A model generated the notes under the pieces. It saw only the letters and a list, made by a program, of their open reading frames with translations, was not told where the DNA came from and did no database searches. Positions 33,098-44,201 of a stretch of 64,000 nucleotides of DNA are shown here, piece by piece. Made by a program: the position numbers and the translations under genes. The DNA lies in assembly GCA_027946555.1 (NCBI GenBank), contig JAPEVC010000012.1, forward strand, positions 186,001 to 250,000, read 5' to 3'. Each line of letters starts with the position of its first letter. Position 1 is the stretch's first letter. Origin of the DNA: Gnomoniopsis sp. IMI 355080 (taxonomy: Eukaryota; Ascomycota; Sordariomycetes; Diaporthales; Gnomoniaceae).

Positions 33098-33826
33098 CTA
33101 CCACGGTTGTTCGGAGCCGTCATGGTTAAAGAATTTACCATTGTCCTCCTCCGACACACCGTGAATGGTTTTTAACATGCCACCAATGCTTTCATGTGGT
33201 TCGAGGACAGCGCCCTCCCCTCCCATTCGTGTTTTAACCCAGCCAGGATCCACTGTGATGACTACCACGCCTGGCAATTTCTCCTTCAAGTCTTCAGACT
33301 GGTGCACAGTAAGCATGTTGACCCCGGCCTTGGAAATGCTATAAACAGCACACTTCCTCGGCTTGATTGCGAGCGATTTGGTCATCGATCCCAAGCCGCT
33401 GGTCATGTTGAGGATTCGCACTTTGGGGCTCAACAGATCCCTTCCCAGGAGAAACTCGACCACCTTGGCCGGGCCGACAACATTGATGCGCATGTTGGTA
33501 TTCAACGCATCCTGGTTGATTGACAGACTGCCCAGCTCAGGTGCGTAATTCACACCCGCCACGTTAAGAAGATAGTCGATCTTGCGCCCGGCCTGCTTCT
33601 CAAGGAGCCTGGCCGCTTCGTTGGCAAAGGACCGGATAGTATCCGGGCTGCCGACATCGCAGATCAGGACATGTGTGGAGGGCGAGGCCACGGCCTTGAG
33701 ATCTGCAAGGTCGTCTGCGTCGGTGCGAACGGTGGCAAGGATGATATTATCCTTGTTGGCAGCGAGTTGGCGGACAAATTCGAGGCCCAGTCCCCTGTTA
33801 GCACCAGATACACAGTATACAGCCAT
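33098..33826 (-). CDS. Short-chain dehydrogenase/reductase (SDR), 242 aa
   Basis: Classical NAD(P)-dependent SDR, intronless. The Rossmann motif GANRGLG lies at residues 8-14, NVAG at 88-91 (NNAG-type), the catalytic Ser in MTSG near 143, and Tyr162 with Lys166 in YSISK. DPGWVKTRMGG follows the active site. A C-terminal FFNHDGSEQPW resembles fungal C-factor/sniffer-type carbonyl reductases. The dinucleotide-binding basic residue Arg11 in GANRG suggests NADPH. The first ATG in frame is used. The substrate cannot be told, and no pathway partner is adjacent. Confidence 0.92.
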   Translation of the reverse strand: MAVYCVSGANRGLGLEFVRQLAANKDNIILATVRTDADDLADLKAVASPSTHVLICDVGSPDTIRSFANEAARLLEKQAGRKIDYLLNVAGVNYAPELGSLSINQDALNTNMRINVVGPAKVVEFLLGRDLLSPKVRILNMTSGLGSMTKSLAIKPRKCAVYSISKAGVNMLTVHQSEDLKEKLPGVVVITVDPGWVKTRMGGEGAVLEPHESIGGMLKTIHGVSEEDNGKFFNHDGSEQPW

Positions 33827-36008
33827 ACCGAGATGATTTCGTAGAAGATACTAAAAGGATTCAAATGACTGATGGTATTTACCAGCTGAAATCAGGAAGA
33901 CGGCGGGAACTTGGGACAAAGAGCAAGTATGGCTGAGCAATATAGTGAAAACGGTTTGAAGTAGGTGAAGCGAAATGTCGAATGGACTTGTCGGTGTGCC
34001 ATGGATCTCAAGGTCACTGGTGCCGGAAGTTTCATCATTGACGATCCAGCGGCGATTTTCCAAAGCGGCTGCGCTACCTGGTGGTGCCTAGCAGCGGGGA
34101 AGTCAATGATCAGCATCCGAAGTCTATTGCCTATTTAACCGGCAGAAGCATTCGCGAGCTTTTTTAACACTGTCATTGTAGCTATAGCCTGAGCATATGT
34201 GAGCAGTCTGAGACCTTTCAGCCCATATTGACAGCAACAATTCAAGAAACCCTTCCCCCTCAAATAGGTTGGTTCGACGTATCGGCTTGGCAATTCAGCC
34301 GCGTGTTGATAAACTGCTCTTGAATGGTTACTTAGTGGATGTCATCAGTTTGGAGGTATGGAGATGAATCAAAGTCAGAGTCTCGTTGCCTCAAACTACC
34401 TGTACATACATATCCTCAAGACACGAGCTGGATACATATAATTGAATGGAGACATTGCGATGTACGTAGCTGGCTTGTTCTATTTCGGTGCCTATCTCCA
34501 AGAAGTACCTCTTCGGTGACGCCTCTTGAATTGCCTGGTATGTACAGTCCATTAAAACGGCTCGAACTACACACAGATGTAATCTAGATCAATGTTGACA
34601 TATGAGAGATGCTCAAGTGGATTTACTATCCATAATGTAAGATCCCGCCGCAGAACCTGGGAGTCGAGCTTGGAAAACGTCGCATGAGAACATTTTCACG
34701 ACGACGTTAGTCGCGATAAATTTAACCTTACTCCCCGCTCCGGATACTAAAAACTATCTACCTTGGTAGGTAGATGCCGTACACATGGATCAAGTCTACT
34801 TTCCTAAAGCCATGCCCAGCAATCTTCTTGCAAGTCGTTGAAGTCGGAACCCTCGAACATGTATCGTTTGCCTTCTTAGTGAGTTGGAGACGTAATCTGC
34901 TCCAATTGCTCGAAATCTGCGAAAGCCATGTTGTGCGAAATGCTGCATGTTTAATGGAGAATAAAAAAGCCCAGCCTCAGCTTGCCAAGGATACAGGCCG
35001 TCAACTTTTATAGATGCATGAATATACAGTGTTGTCGGTGAAGTTGTCATGGCACTATATACCAGCCGAGATAATAAGCTTCGCGCAGACCAGGTGAACG
35101 TCGGGGGGTGGAGAAGTCTCAGAAGAGGCACTCGGTACGGCGATGATCGAGCTCAGGCTCCTTACCAATTTTTCATTTGTCTCACGAGAGCTAAGAAAGT
35201 ACCCAGTTTCCCACTGAAAGCCTCCAGTCGATTAATAATCAAATCAAAGAAGTTCTGATAGGATTTGGTTAGGGAATGCTTGGTATTAGTCAAACTCTTG
35301 GAGTAGAGAGTTCCGCGGGCAGATGAACATGGGTCGAGAGTACCAAACGGGACCCTGCCACAGCCGACTTCATGATAAAACAACGTAAATCAGATACGTC
35401 CTTATCTTGTTAGATTGGATTTGTGGAGGTGATAAAATATATGTGTGGAAATCAGTACAGGTTGGCATTTAACGGAGATTATAAGCATGTAAGATGGAAA
35501 AAGTATGGGTTGCGTGATTACCTAGGTATTATAGTAGATCAAAGCGTTCGGCATTTCTTCGCTACTTACTTTGTACCACACTGAGTGGTACGCCAAGCAG
35601 CCAGCTAATACTATGCAGCCTCCAATATTATAGCCTTTACTACATATAGAAGGTCCCTGAGAGAAAGAAGAGTGATGACTTAATACTAGAGCATAAGATA
35701 TGAGATTGATTGGGTCTTCATCGCGTATTGAAGCCGTGATGCTGCGAATCGATAGCGGAATGGACACCCGGCACCGCAACGTCAATAGGTAAGACCTGGA
35801 GTGTAGTATCTTGGTTGAGCACAGGCGGCAGCAATATACAAATTTGGTAGCTAAACCTAAAAGAGGATATTCCACTGATGATCCATGGGAACGTGTACAC
35901 CTACGATGGTCTGAAATTATAAGTGACCCTCTAGCCTTGCTTTTTGTACAAAATAATGACATAGATCGTTTCTCTTTTGGCTTGCCTAGACGGAGCATAC
36001 TACTGCAG
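33827..36008. other. 2.2 kb intergenic, AT-rich, with palindromes
   Basis: Divergent space between the SDR and the S41 peptidase gene. It has an ATCTACC...GGTAGAT palindrome at 34757-34776 and TACCTAGGTA at 35519-35528. A 187-codon minus-strand frame (35522-36085) and a plus-strand frame reading WERVHLRWSEII near 35885 look faintly protein-like, but neither matches a family. They could be decayed gene fragments. Confidence 0.45.
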
Positions 36009-39000
36009 ATGGTTGTTGGTACTGCGCTGCTTGCCACCACATACGCGAAGATGATTTTCAAATATGCCACAATCCTACTATCCACAACTTGGTGGGTAGA
36101 GACGGCTCACTCTCGCCATGTCGACACACACGTATTGCAGATTCGAAATGAAACAGAACCTTGCGCACAAGTGAGCTACGAATGGGCGGTTCAGAAGCTG
36201 GTTAATGCTTCTGCTACCGTTGTGGTAGACGGACAGCTCGCATATGATTGCTTGAACTCCGTCCCTCTCCATGATGATGACGCGGTGAGACTGGTGCGCT
36301 CCATCCAACCGTTCTTGGAGTGGCAGACGAGTGAGTATCAAACAGGATATGCGATTAGGAGAGGTAAATAGAGTACTGACATCTTGTGCCACAGCCTCGT
36401 CTTACCTCAGAAACCCTCCCGAGGGCTATCAATTTCCTGGTGCGTGTTCATGCTCGCATTCGCAATGACCAGGTCTGGGCACTGTTCCGCGAATCCGCTG
36501 CTAATTATTTTGTATATTATTTACAGCTTTCGACCTCGAGGCCGCCTTTGACGATATCATCAGCAACGTACAATCTGGACAATACGAGAACGAGTACGAA
36601 TTCCAGAGCGACTTGTACTTGACTTTTTCTAAAGCGAAGGATGGCCATTTTGTGAGCATATCTCCTGCAAAACGCTGCAGGTACTTGGGTTAACATGAAT
36701 CTTCCAGCGATATTTCCCAGATTTGCTCACTGCTGCTATTGTATTCCGTCGCGGCAGCCTCGCGTTAGCTTCAGTGAGTCTCGATGGAAAATCAGTCCCA
36801 AAAATTTATGCGCTCTGTAGGTCTTCAATCAACCAGTCCCCAGATGCCCCTGAGCATGAAGAAGGCGGGACTAACTTCACGCAGCCGATATTCAACTCTA
36901 CAATAGTGACCCTTCTTTCAAACCTTCTCCGGTCACTTCATTGAACGGCAAGGACCCAGTTGCTACGAACGAGGATCTGTCTTTGCTTGGAGTGCTCCAA
37001 GACCGTGATGCTCTCTACAATACTATGTTCTACTCCCCGGCATTGTTTGCTGCCAATAAAGGCGACTGGCAGGGCTATTATGGAGGTAGCGGGCGGTATG
37101 GTAATGTTTGGCCGGGGCCGAACACCGTTGTGGAATTCGAGAATGGCACGTCCGTCGACTACAAAACTACGGCAAGGGTTGTGGGCAACTTCTCGGGCAT
37201 AAGTGATGGGCCATCATTCTATGCCAAGTATTGCACCGGCTCAAAGCCTGTCACTGAGGTGGCTTCGCCTACACCATCGACACCAACACCGACTTCGACT
37301 TCTACGGCCGCACCAACTGGGAATCTAACAGCGTCTCCTCCGTTAGGATATCCAGAACCAGTGGTCATTGCGTCTGATCAGTCTGCTGCTGGGTACTTTC
37401 TTCCGAACACCGACGTTGCGGTCCTGTCCCTTCTAACCTATGTGAGCACAATCCCTTTCCAGGCGGTTTGTATCAAGTGAGCTTTTGAAGCTTGAGGATA
37501 GACTCACATGTCCAAACCTCTCTTGCTCCCCAATTTATTGTTGAGAATGGTACTTCAGGCTGACTTGATATATTGAAGGGGCCAGCGATTCCAGCTGAGT
37601 TTCAGCGAGCTGTGCAAATCCTCATCGAAGATGCCAAAGCGGCAGGGAAAACCAAGCTGATCGTGGATGTTTCAGCCAACGGTGGAGGCTTGATTTTCCA
37701 AGGGCACGATACGTTCCGCCAGCTCTTCCCGCAGATACAGCAAGATGGATTTAATCGATTCAGGTCCACCGAGCTAGGACAGATAGCAGGAAGACAATTT
37801 TCCCGAGCAATACCGAGCGGATTTGATCCAGAAATAAGCAGCAACGCCACGCTCATCGGAATATACGAGTCTTACCAGAACTATCGATACGACCTGAATA
37901 TAGCCAACAAGTCTTTCACATCTGTAGAGGACAAGTTTTCCACAGATACCTTCAATAACGATAATTTCACCCAGATACATCGCTGGAATTTCGACGATCC
38001 TCGTATGTCCGCCAATGTTCCCTTTTTGTATGCTAGTGCTGATCTGACTATTTTCTGTTTCCCCCCCAGTGACGACAATTAACTCTACGTTCGGTGTGGT
38101 GAGTTGATCCCATCCAATCGATCCAAACTTCCACAGCTGATCCAGCATGATGCAGGGCTTCGACGTTACAGGATACCGAAGCAGGCGAAATTTTACACAA
38201 CCATTTGCTGCCGAGGATATAATCCTTCTTTACGACGGATACTGTGCTTCTACTTGCACTCTTTTCTCGGAATTCTTGCGCGTACAAGCTGGTATTCGAT
38301 CCGTCACTTTCGGAGGCCGCCCAGAATTGGATGAGGATGGGAATGTGCCCATTATCCAAAACTATGGTGGCGTCAAAGGGGTAAATTAGAGACTCTTTCT
38401 TCTCCTCCTGTCGTGGGCACGCATTTGAGTAGCCTCGAGCTAGGCTCGTCCAGGATGTTTCTGAATTTCTTGAAACTCCCCGGCCTTCACCCTTCAATCT
38501 GTATTATATCGAATCCATGATTACTGACTTTCGTCTACGAGCAGTCCAACAATGTCGGATACAACTACTTCAACAGTCTAGCCGCAACTTCCCTTGCTGC
38601 GCAAGGAAACGCTCTAAACACCACGTCCGGCCCGCTAACACTGACAGAGGAGGAAGTTGAATTCCTCAACTTGAACCTCGACACATATGCGCTGAATCGG
38701 AGTACAGGAACGTCCATCAATATTCGAGACAACATTCTCCGAGACCACCTGGATGACGGCATACCTGCACAATTCCTATACGAGGCAACAGACTGCCGAT
38801 TGTTCTATACTCCGCTCAGTATTGTGGACCCTGTTGAGCAGTGGAGGTTGGCGGCTGAGGCAGCTTGGGGTGATGGCTCCTGTGTGGCAGGAAGCCTTCA
38901 GGGCACCAGTGGAAGCCGTCTGAAGAGAAACGTGGTCTCGACGGCAAATATAAAGATGGGCAAGGTTGTCAGTATGCCGGACAAGGCGCCCCTGGGCGGG

Positions 39001-39030
39001 AAGAATTGGGAAGAAGGTGTGCCTTACTAA
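36009..39030 (+). CDS. Secreted peptidase S41 family protein (CPAF/UstP-like), about 773 aa
   Basis: Tail-specific-protease-fold serine peptidase of the fungal secreted class. Nine exons: 36009 (or 36051)-36330, 36395-36439, 36527-36651, 36708-36816, 36885-37441, 37579-38002, 38070-38098, 38156-38380 and 38545-39030. All phases agree. ATG 36051 gives a good signal peptide (MIFKYATILLSTTWW...); ATG 36009 adds 14 residues. Residues about 35-150 form the N-terminal domain with KDGHF, followed by the core. A Pro/Thr/Ser linker interrupts at about residue 310. Then come KLIVDVSANGGG and DGYCASTCTLFSE, where the Ser between two cysteines is the nucleophile. Numerous N-glycosylation sites fit secretion. 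It is tail to tail with a GST-like gene. Confidence 0.88.
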
Positions 39031-39446
39031 AAAGACCAGGAAGACCAACGTTCCTTTGATTGGTGCCGTGGTGTCATCGAGTCTAGAATATTTCTCTGAA
39101 GAGCTCGAATTTGAGCATCCATTTCTCTCAAAATTCCATGGCTGAGAATTTTGATAAACTCCAGCCCCAAAATTTGCGGTAGCTGTTCGTACTTGAAAAT
39201 GTCCAGAAGCAACTCACTGGGTGAACGCAAAGCATGGAAAACGCTCTCGAGATTCTAGTCGTTAGGCTGCTCTTTTGAGTTGTATCCGCATGTCGAGAAA
39301 AAGTGGAAATTGGGTCAGGAACGTGAGCATGTGTGTATAGTATTCATTGACGCCTAGCCCTAAATTGAGTTCAGCGTGCTGACAGGCAACAGGTGTTATT
39401 TACTCCCTACTCCTCTAGAGCTGCGTACGCCAGAAACACCTAACAT
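39031..39446. other. Convergent 3' intergenic space
   Basis: 416 bp between the S41 peptidase and the GST-like gene. No gene is seen. Confidence 0.5.
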
Positions 39447-40166
39447 TCAGTGATCATCCCGCTTCGACCAAGGCTCGACAGCAGCAAGTAGCGCCAGGTG
39501 CAGAGAAGGATCACCTGTCTTCTCCAGCAGAGGCTCGAACCTGTCGGTTCCAATACGGCGAAAGAATATCAGGAAGCCAGCCCATACAAAGTCCGCATAA
39601 CTGACAGTGTTGCCCATGAAAAAGGGACCGTCATTCTCCTTCAGCCAGCCAGTGATTTGACGCAACAGAGGCTCTGCCTTTGCGAAGCCTGGCTCGCCGC
39701 CCTCGGTATTCTCGAGCTCGTCCAGCTTCATGCCGACCTTCTCCTCGCGGGTGCGGTACCAGTACTCCAGACTGGCCTCATTCAGCAGCCTCTTTGGTAC
39801 CAAGGGGATGTAGTTTCCTCGGAGAGCAGGCATAATCTGGGGCGCCAAGATGTCCTCAAGCTTCTTGAGGTAAGGAGAGTCCAAGTGGAGTGGTGGGCTA
39901 GGGTGATCCTTCTCGATGACATCGGCGATGACTCTGGAGTCCATGTAATAGCGGCCGTCGGTGTATGCGATAGTAGGGATGGTGTAGGCTGAAGCGGAAA
40001 TGTGAGGTTCGAGACGTGACTTGAGATCGGGGTACTCAAGCCACTCTGTGTCGTAGTCCAGGCCCTTGAAATTCAGCAAGAATCGGGTCTTCCATGGGTT
40101 GAGAGACCAGGCTGTGCCATCCTTGCTGGCAAGGTCAAAAAAGATGATCTTCTGGTTGGCGGCCAT
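39447..40166 (-). CDS. Glutathione S-transferase-like protein (UstS-type), 239 aa
   Basis: Intronless cytosolic GST-like protein. The thioredoxin-fold N-terminal domain reads IIFFDLASKDGTAWSLNPWKTRFLL, then YTIPTIAYTDGRYYMDS, which holds the cis-Pro and the Ser that binds the glutathione gamma-glutamyl group. The all-helical C-terminal domain follows, ending with PFFMGNTVSYADFVWAGFL, the N-capping box of GST cores. The N-terminal WSLNPWK pattern is typical of fungal UstS/beta-etherase-like GSTs that act in detoxification or secondary metabolism. There is no obvious catalytic Tyr at the usual place; a Ser may serve. Adjacent is a UstP-like S41 peptidase, but no other ust-type gene is seen. Confidence 0.9.
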   Translation of the reverse strand: MAANQKIIFFDLASKDGTAWSLNPWKTRFLLNFKGLDYDTEWLEYPDLKSRLEPHISASAYTIPTIAYTDGRYYMDSRVIADVIEKDHPSPPLHLDSPYLKKLEDILAPQIMPALRGNYIPLVPKRLLNEASLEYWYRTREEKVGMKLDELENTEGGEPGFAKAEPLLRQITGWLKENDGPFFMGNTVSYADFVWAGFLIFFRRIGTDRFEPLLEKTGDPSLHLALLAAVEPWSKRDDH

Positions 40167-41458
40167 GATGTTTGCTCGATCTCAGAGTCAGATATGTGGT
40201 TCTACTTTTTCTCGTTTCAATAGTTGGTCAGGCTTGAATCCTCGGGACCGTATATGAGTAATAGTTGTAGTAGGTACGGAGTAGTTTACAAAGCAATACT
40301 CCATCAGGGTAAGCTGCTGCAAGTGATAGCTTATTAGGCCTGGTTACGTCAGAATAGCGCCAAACATTTAGTCAGCATGTACGGAGTAACATTGTTATTT
40401 TCCAGCACACCTTAGGTACCAAACTTAGGTCTCGAATATAAATCTCGTGCGCAGTGAATCTGATTTACCTATTTAGTCAACTTGAACTAGATTTCCATTG
40501 ACAGCTCACCAACCATCCCGTTGTGTTGACCAGGATTACGTCTCAGAGTCTTGCTTCGACCTATTGGCCTGGATGTGGACCCTTGAATGCAATGTGGGCC
40601 GTGTACTGTATATATGCGGTTGACCGGCTTCATTCTTTCCGGGTTTCCCGCATGGCCTCGTCCGAACACTCGGGTTGGTGCTGGGTATTGATCAATGTTG
40701 GATTGTTCTTTCATGGAAAGCACACAGGGATTCCACTAGAAGCAATGTGTAAACAGTGCCTGCGGCCCGGAGCAACCCCGAAGCTGAGACTGATCTGTCA
40801 CGGAGGTCATGCTATCTAAACAAATAAGGTTTTCTCAATATTCTCCAATTCCGTGGCTTACTCGTATACCGCGACAAGAAGTGCCCTTCAGAGGTGAAAT
40901 TCAGTTCGGTTCACACCGCATCCCCCCCCCCCGCCCCAGGGAGAGGACGAGTTGTGGCCGTTGTGCCGCCGTGCCGTCCCTGCAAGTCTCTCTTCAGAGG
41001 CATGATTGATCAACCCACCAGAAGAAAGAATGCACTGCTCAACTCATGCGTGACACATCGAGAACTCTATAACAGCACGCACAGTACTTGGGAGATAAAG
41101 AGCATTAAGAACACCTCAGTGCTGACTTAAATACATGTTCTCGACAAGTGGAAGGAGTCTATAGTATCTCGGCTTATCCAGTCAAGGCTAGAGGTATCGG
41201 GTACATAGCAGGGAGGCCCCAGCTGAAGCTAACAATCCAAAGCCCTGAGACAAGCTTTTTATATACCCTACCTAGTCCGCTAGTATGGTCTTCTCATGGA
41301 GTGAAACGCGGGGAAATCAATACCGCCCAACGTTCAAGCAATATTTCATTACTTTCTCGGCCGGTGGATCTTTTTTATAAACAAAACCAATCTCGCCTTC
41401 AACAAACTATCCAGGTTTCAACTCAATTCGCTTCGAGGTCAAACAATATCCAGTAACG
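40167..41458. promoter_or_regulatory. Divergent promoter, GST-like / esterase
   Basis: 1.3 kb between two divergent genes. A TATAAAC stretch at 41376-41382 is about 80 bp upstream of the esterase ATG. GTACGGAGTA occurs twice (40274-40283 and 40379-40388), and a C11 run lies at 40922-40932. Confidence 0.5.
40922..40932. repeat. Poly-C run (C11)
   Basis: Homopolymer followed by G and C4 in the promoter region of the esterase. Confidence 0.9.
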
Positions 41459-42688
41459 ATGGCGCAAGCAACAGCAAAAGATGGCTCCGACATTGCAAGC
41501 GACGGTGACAAGCGTCTGAGAGCCGCAGTGCCTATCCACAAACGACTCTTGTTCGGTCTAGCTACGGCATCCATACAGAATGTAGTGGTAGGCCCGGCCA
41601 TGACCTATCGAGGGCTGAAGCAACGCATCTTTCCCCCAGACACAAACCCCACTGTCGTCAAGACGCTCCCCAGCCGACCGAAGCTCCCCGTGCGCATCTT
41701 CTTTCCCAAATCATACGATCGCAACTCTCCTCGGCCGCTGCCTCTCCTGCTCTCCATCCACGGCGGCGGCTTCGTTGTGGGCGACCCGTCGGACAATGAC
41801 GTCTGGAACTCAAAGTTTTGCGAGGTGCACTCGGCCCTCGTCATTGCGTTAAACTACGCCAAAGCCCCCGCCAACCCGTTTCCCGGACCCCGTCAGGACC
41901 TGGAGGCCCAGATCGCCGACATATTCGCCGACCCGGAACTCACGCCGCACATCGATCCTGCCAAAGTGGGCATCACGGGCTTCTCAGCCGGAGGCAGTCT
42001 CACGATGACCGTGAGCGAGATACCAGCTGTCCGAGAAAAGGTGACAGCGGGTATTGTCCCCATTTATCCTGTCACGGATCTCAGCATCGCGGCAGAGGTA
42101 AAGGCCAAAACGCGAAGATATAAGCCCAAGTTGGGTGGCAGCCGTGGCCGGGACAAGGACCCGTTGGCGGGAATGGCCGCCCTTTTCGATTGGTCCTGTA
42201 AGTCTTCATCCGAAACCCCCTTTCCCCAGGCTCTTTGAATGCGCACAGCAGCTCATTTACCCTGTACAGACATTCCAGTTGGTCAGGATCTACGTGACCC
42301 GCTTCTTTCATCATTTTACGCTAACCGCAGCGATCTGCCGAAACGTATGTGGATTATAGGGTGTGAGCTGGACATGCTCGGCCATGAGGCTTGGAGGGCA
42401 GCGTGTAAGTGGGCTGGGAAGCCCGTGCCTGGCCACGATCAACCCATCGGGCAGGAGGACCTGGCGGGCGGCGGCAAGGCGGGCACACTGATTACGACGG
42501 GGGATGAAAGATTTGCATTTGATGTCAAGGACCAGAACGGTGAGGTTAGGTGGCTCTGCGTGGCGGACGCAGGACATGGCTTTGATATGGCTGCTATGAT
42601 GGGCGCGGCCAAGGAGGACGTGGAAGATGGCGATTTGAAGAGAGATGCTCTGATCCAGATGACCGGAGAGTGGCTATTTGGGCAGTGA
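41459..42688 (+). CDS. Alpha/beta hydrolase, hormone-sensitive-lipase type esterase, 385 aa
   Basis: Carboxylic-ester hydrolase of the HSL / arylacetamide-deacetylase group. Exons are 41459-42197 and 42270-42688; the single intron has GTAAGT and CTGTACAG. The oxyanion-hole motif HGGGF lies at residues 101-105, and nucleophile Ser176 is in GFSAGGS. The acid Asp is in GCELDMLGHEA, and the base His is in DAGHGFDM near the C-terminus. The N-terminal 75 residues form the cap. No signal peptide is seen, so it is likely intracellular. It may detoxify or hydrolyse small esters. The triad and length are complete. Confidence 0.92.
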
Positions 42689-43040
42689 GTGCTAATAATA
42701 ATTTTGGGAGGGGGGGGGGACTACGTTCCTGTGATGCCATAATTCGTACTGGAGGTAGTGTGAGCGCTCCACGTAGAAATAATAAATAGCTAGGTAGTGT
42801 GCCGACGTTGGATGAATAAATTGGACAATTTGGGGTAAGCTGGTGGAATGGGGCTACCTATGGCCTGGTGGCATATGTATACGTCACGCCACCTCTCAGT
42901 TTCCCGTCCTTTCTGTTACCTTGCACTTTTCCCCTGCCTACCTGTCATTTTTCGTCTCGAGATTGGTCATCAGGCTGGACCCAGACGCTCTCACATCGAG
43001 CAAATTCAAACTACAGACGCTCATTTAGGTCTAGGCTGAC
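42689..43040. other. Short intergenic with poly-G run
   Basis: 352 bp between two plus-strand genes. It includes a G-run at 42710-42719 just past the esterase stop. No gene is seen. Confidence 0.5.
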
Positions 43041-43940
43041 ATGGAAGGAGACGACAGCTGGGAGGAGGCGGCACTCAGTACCCGCCACATGCACAACCGC
43101 AACGACAGAGGCGGTCGTGGAAACATACGAGAGTCGTTTCAGATCCGGAACACTTTCGGCACGCACCTTGTCAAATGTCCCGCGCTTGAACGCCTACAAG
43201 GCACCCAGCCTGGTGCCGGGAGTAGTACGAAAGCCAGCGACAAGTCCACCAAGCAGGGGGGGTTCTCCGGGAAGAAGAAAGGGTCGCGGAGCAACAGTGG
43301 AAGCGGCGATATGGTGCTAGAAATCTACCGTCTCACCGACCAAGAGGATGGTGTTTTGGGCTCGCTGAAGTTTCCCGGCACCTTCGAGGCCGTTGTTGTG
43401 TTCGCGGGCAGCAGGAAGCTATTGGGCAGTATCACTCGTCACCTGGGCCAGGATGACACGGCGGAAGACAACATACCGTATGGTGCGCGGCGGGGGAGCC
43501 TCGGCTCATTTACATCACAAAAGGAAAAGTCATCGGAGAGGAAGGCTGAGAATGCTGTGAATGGGGACGCGGAGGAAGAGGACGACAGCGACGAGGAAGA
43601 GTCTTCTTCCGAAGACGGGGGCGAATTGAGCGACCATGAAAATCGACAGCGACGGCGTCTTGCCACTTTTGAGAAGAATTCGTTCCGGCAACCCAAATTC
43701 TGGTTTCGCTGGCAGGGAGTCATATCTGAGGAGGCGCTTGCTGGTTTGGAGGATCTTGAGCTGAAAGGAGGCGAGGTGCATGGGTCCGGGTATGTGGTGT
43801 TCTCGGGTAACGATTGTAGACGCTTCCAGGGGACCATGACGAGTGAACAATTGGGTTGGAATAACGTCAAGATGACAGGTTGGAAGGCTAAGCCTCAGCC
43901 AGAGAGGGACTTTGAGATTCAATGGAGCCGCGAGTCCTGA
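43041..43940 (+). CDS. Hypothetical acidic protein, 299 aa
   Basis: Intronless, unrecognised protein that looks conserved-fungal. The N-terminal 90 residues are polar and Gly/Ser/Lys-rich. Residues about 95-145 look folded (VLEIYRLTD, GSLKFPGTFEAVVVFAG). Residues 170-205 are strongly acidic (EEEDDSDEEESSSEDGG). The C-terminal part has FRQPKFWFRWQG, VHGSGYVVFSGNDCRRFQGTM and ends DFEIQWSRES. This beta-rich, Trp-rich C-terminus suggests a small all-beta fold split by an acidic loop. There is no signal peptide. No function can be given. Confidence 0.75.
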   Translation: MEGDDSWEEAALSTRHMHNRNDRGGRGNIRESFQIRNTFGTHLVKCPALERLQGTQPGAGSSTKASDKSTKQGGFSGKKKGSRSNSGSGDMVLEIYRLTDQEDGVLGSLKFPGTFEAVVVFAGSRKLLGSITRHLGQDDTAEDNIPYGARRGSLGSFTSQKEKSSERKAENAVNGDAEEEDDSDEEESSSEDGGELSDHENRQRRRLATFEKNSFRQPKFWFRWQGVISEEALAGLEDLELKGGEVHGSGYVVFSGNDCRRFQGTMTSEQLGWNNVKMTGWKAKPQPERDFEIQWSRES

Positions 43941-44201
43941 TCCAGCGTGTTGAGTCCGGAGGGAAGGGAATAATTGAAGTTCAACATTGGGCGCTCATCC
44001 ACATCAGCGTCGAGCACCTTTTGTAAGCAGAGCAGACTTACGGTGGAAGTTGAGGACAAGTGGGAAGCGGGCAGAGCTACAGCCAGGACAACATCAGGAA
44101 TTGGAGAGTCTCCGTGAAATTTTTACTGTTTGTCTAGGTAATATATGCCTAGACATTTCCTATAATACAACGATCTCAAGGTAAGCAGACTAAGCCAGCT
44201 G

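Noticed and set aside
36009..40166. A complete ustiloxin-like RiPP cluster
   Set aside because: Only peptidase and GST homologues are present; no DUF3328 protein, tyrosinase or Kex2-repeat precursor in the window.
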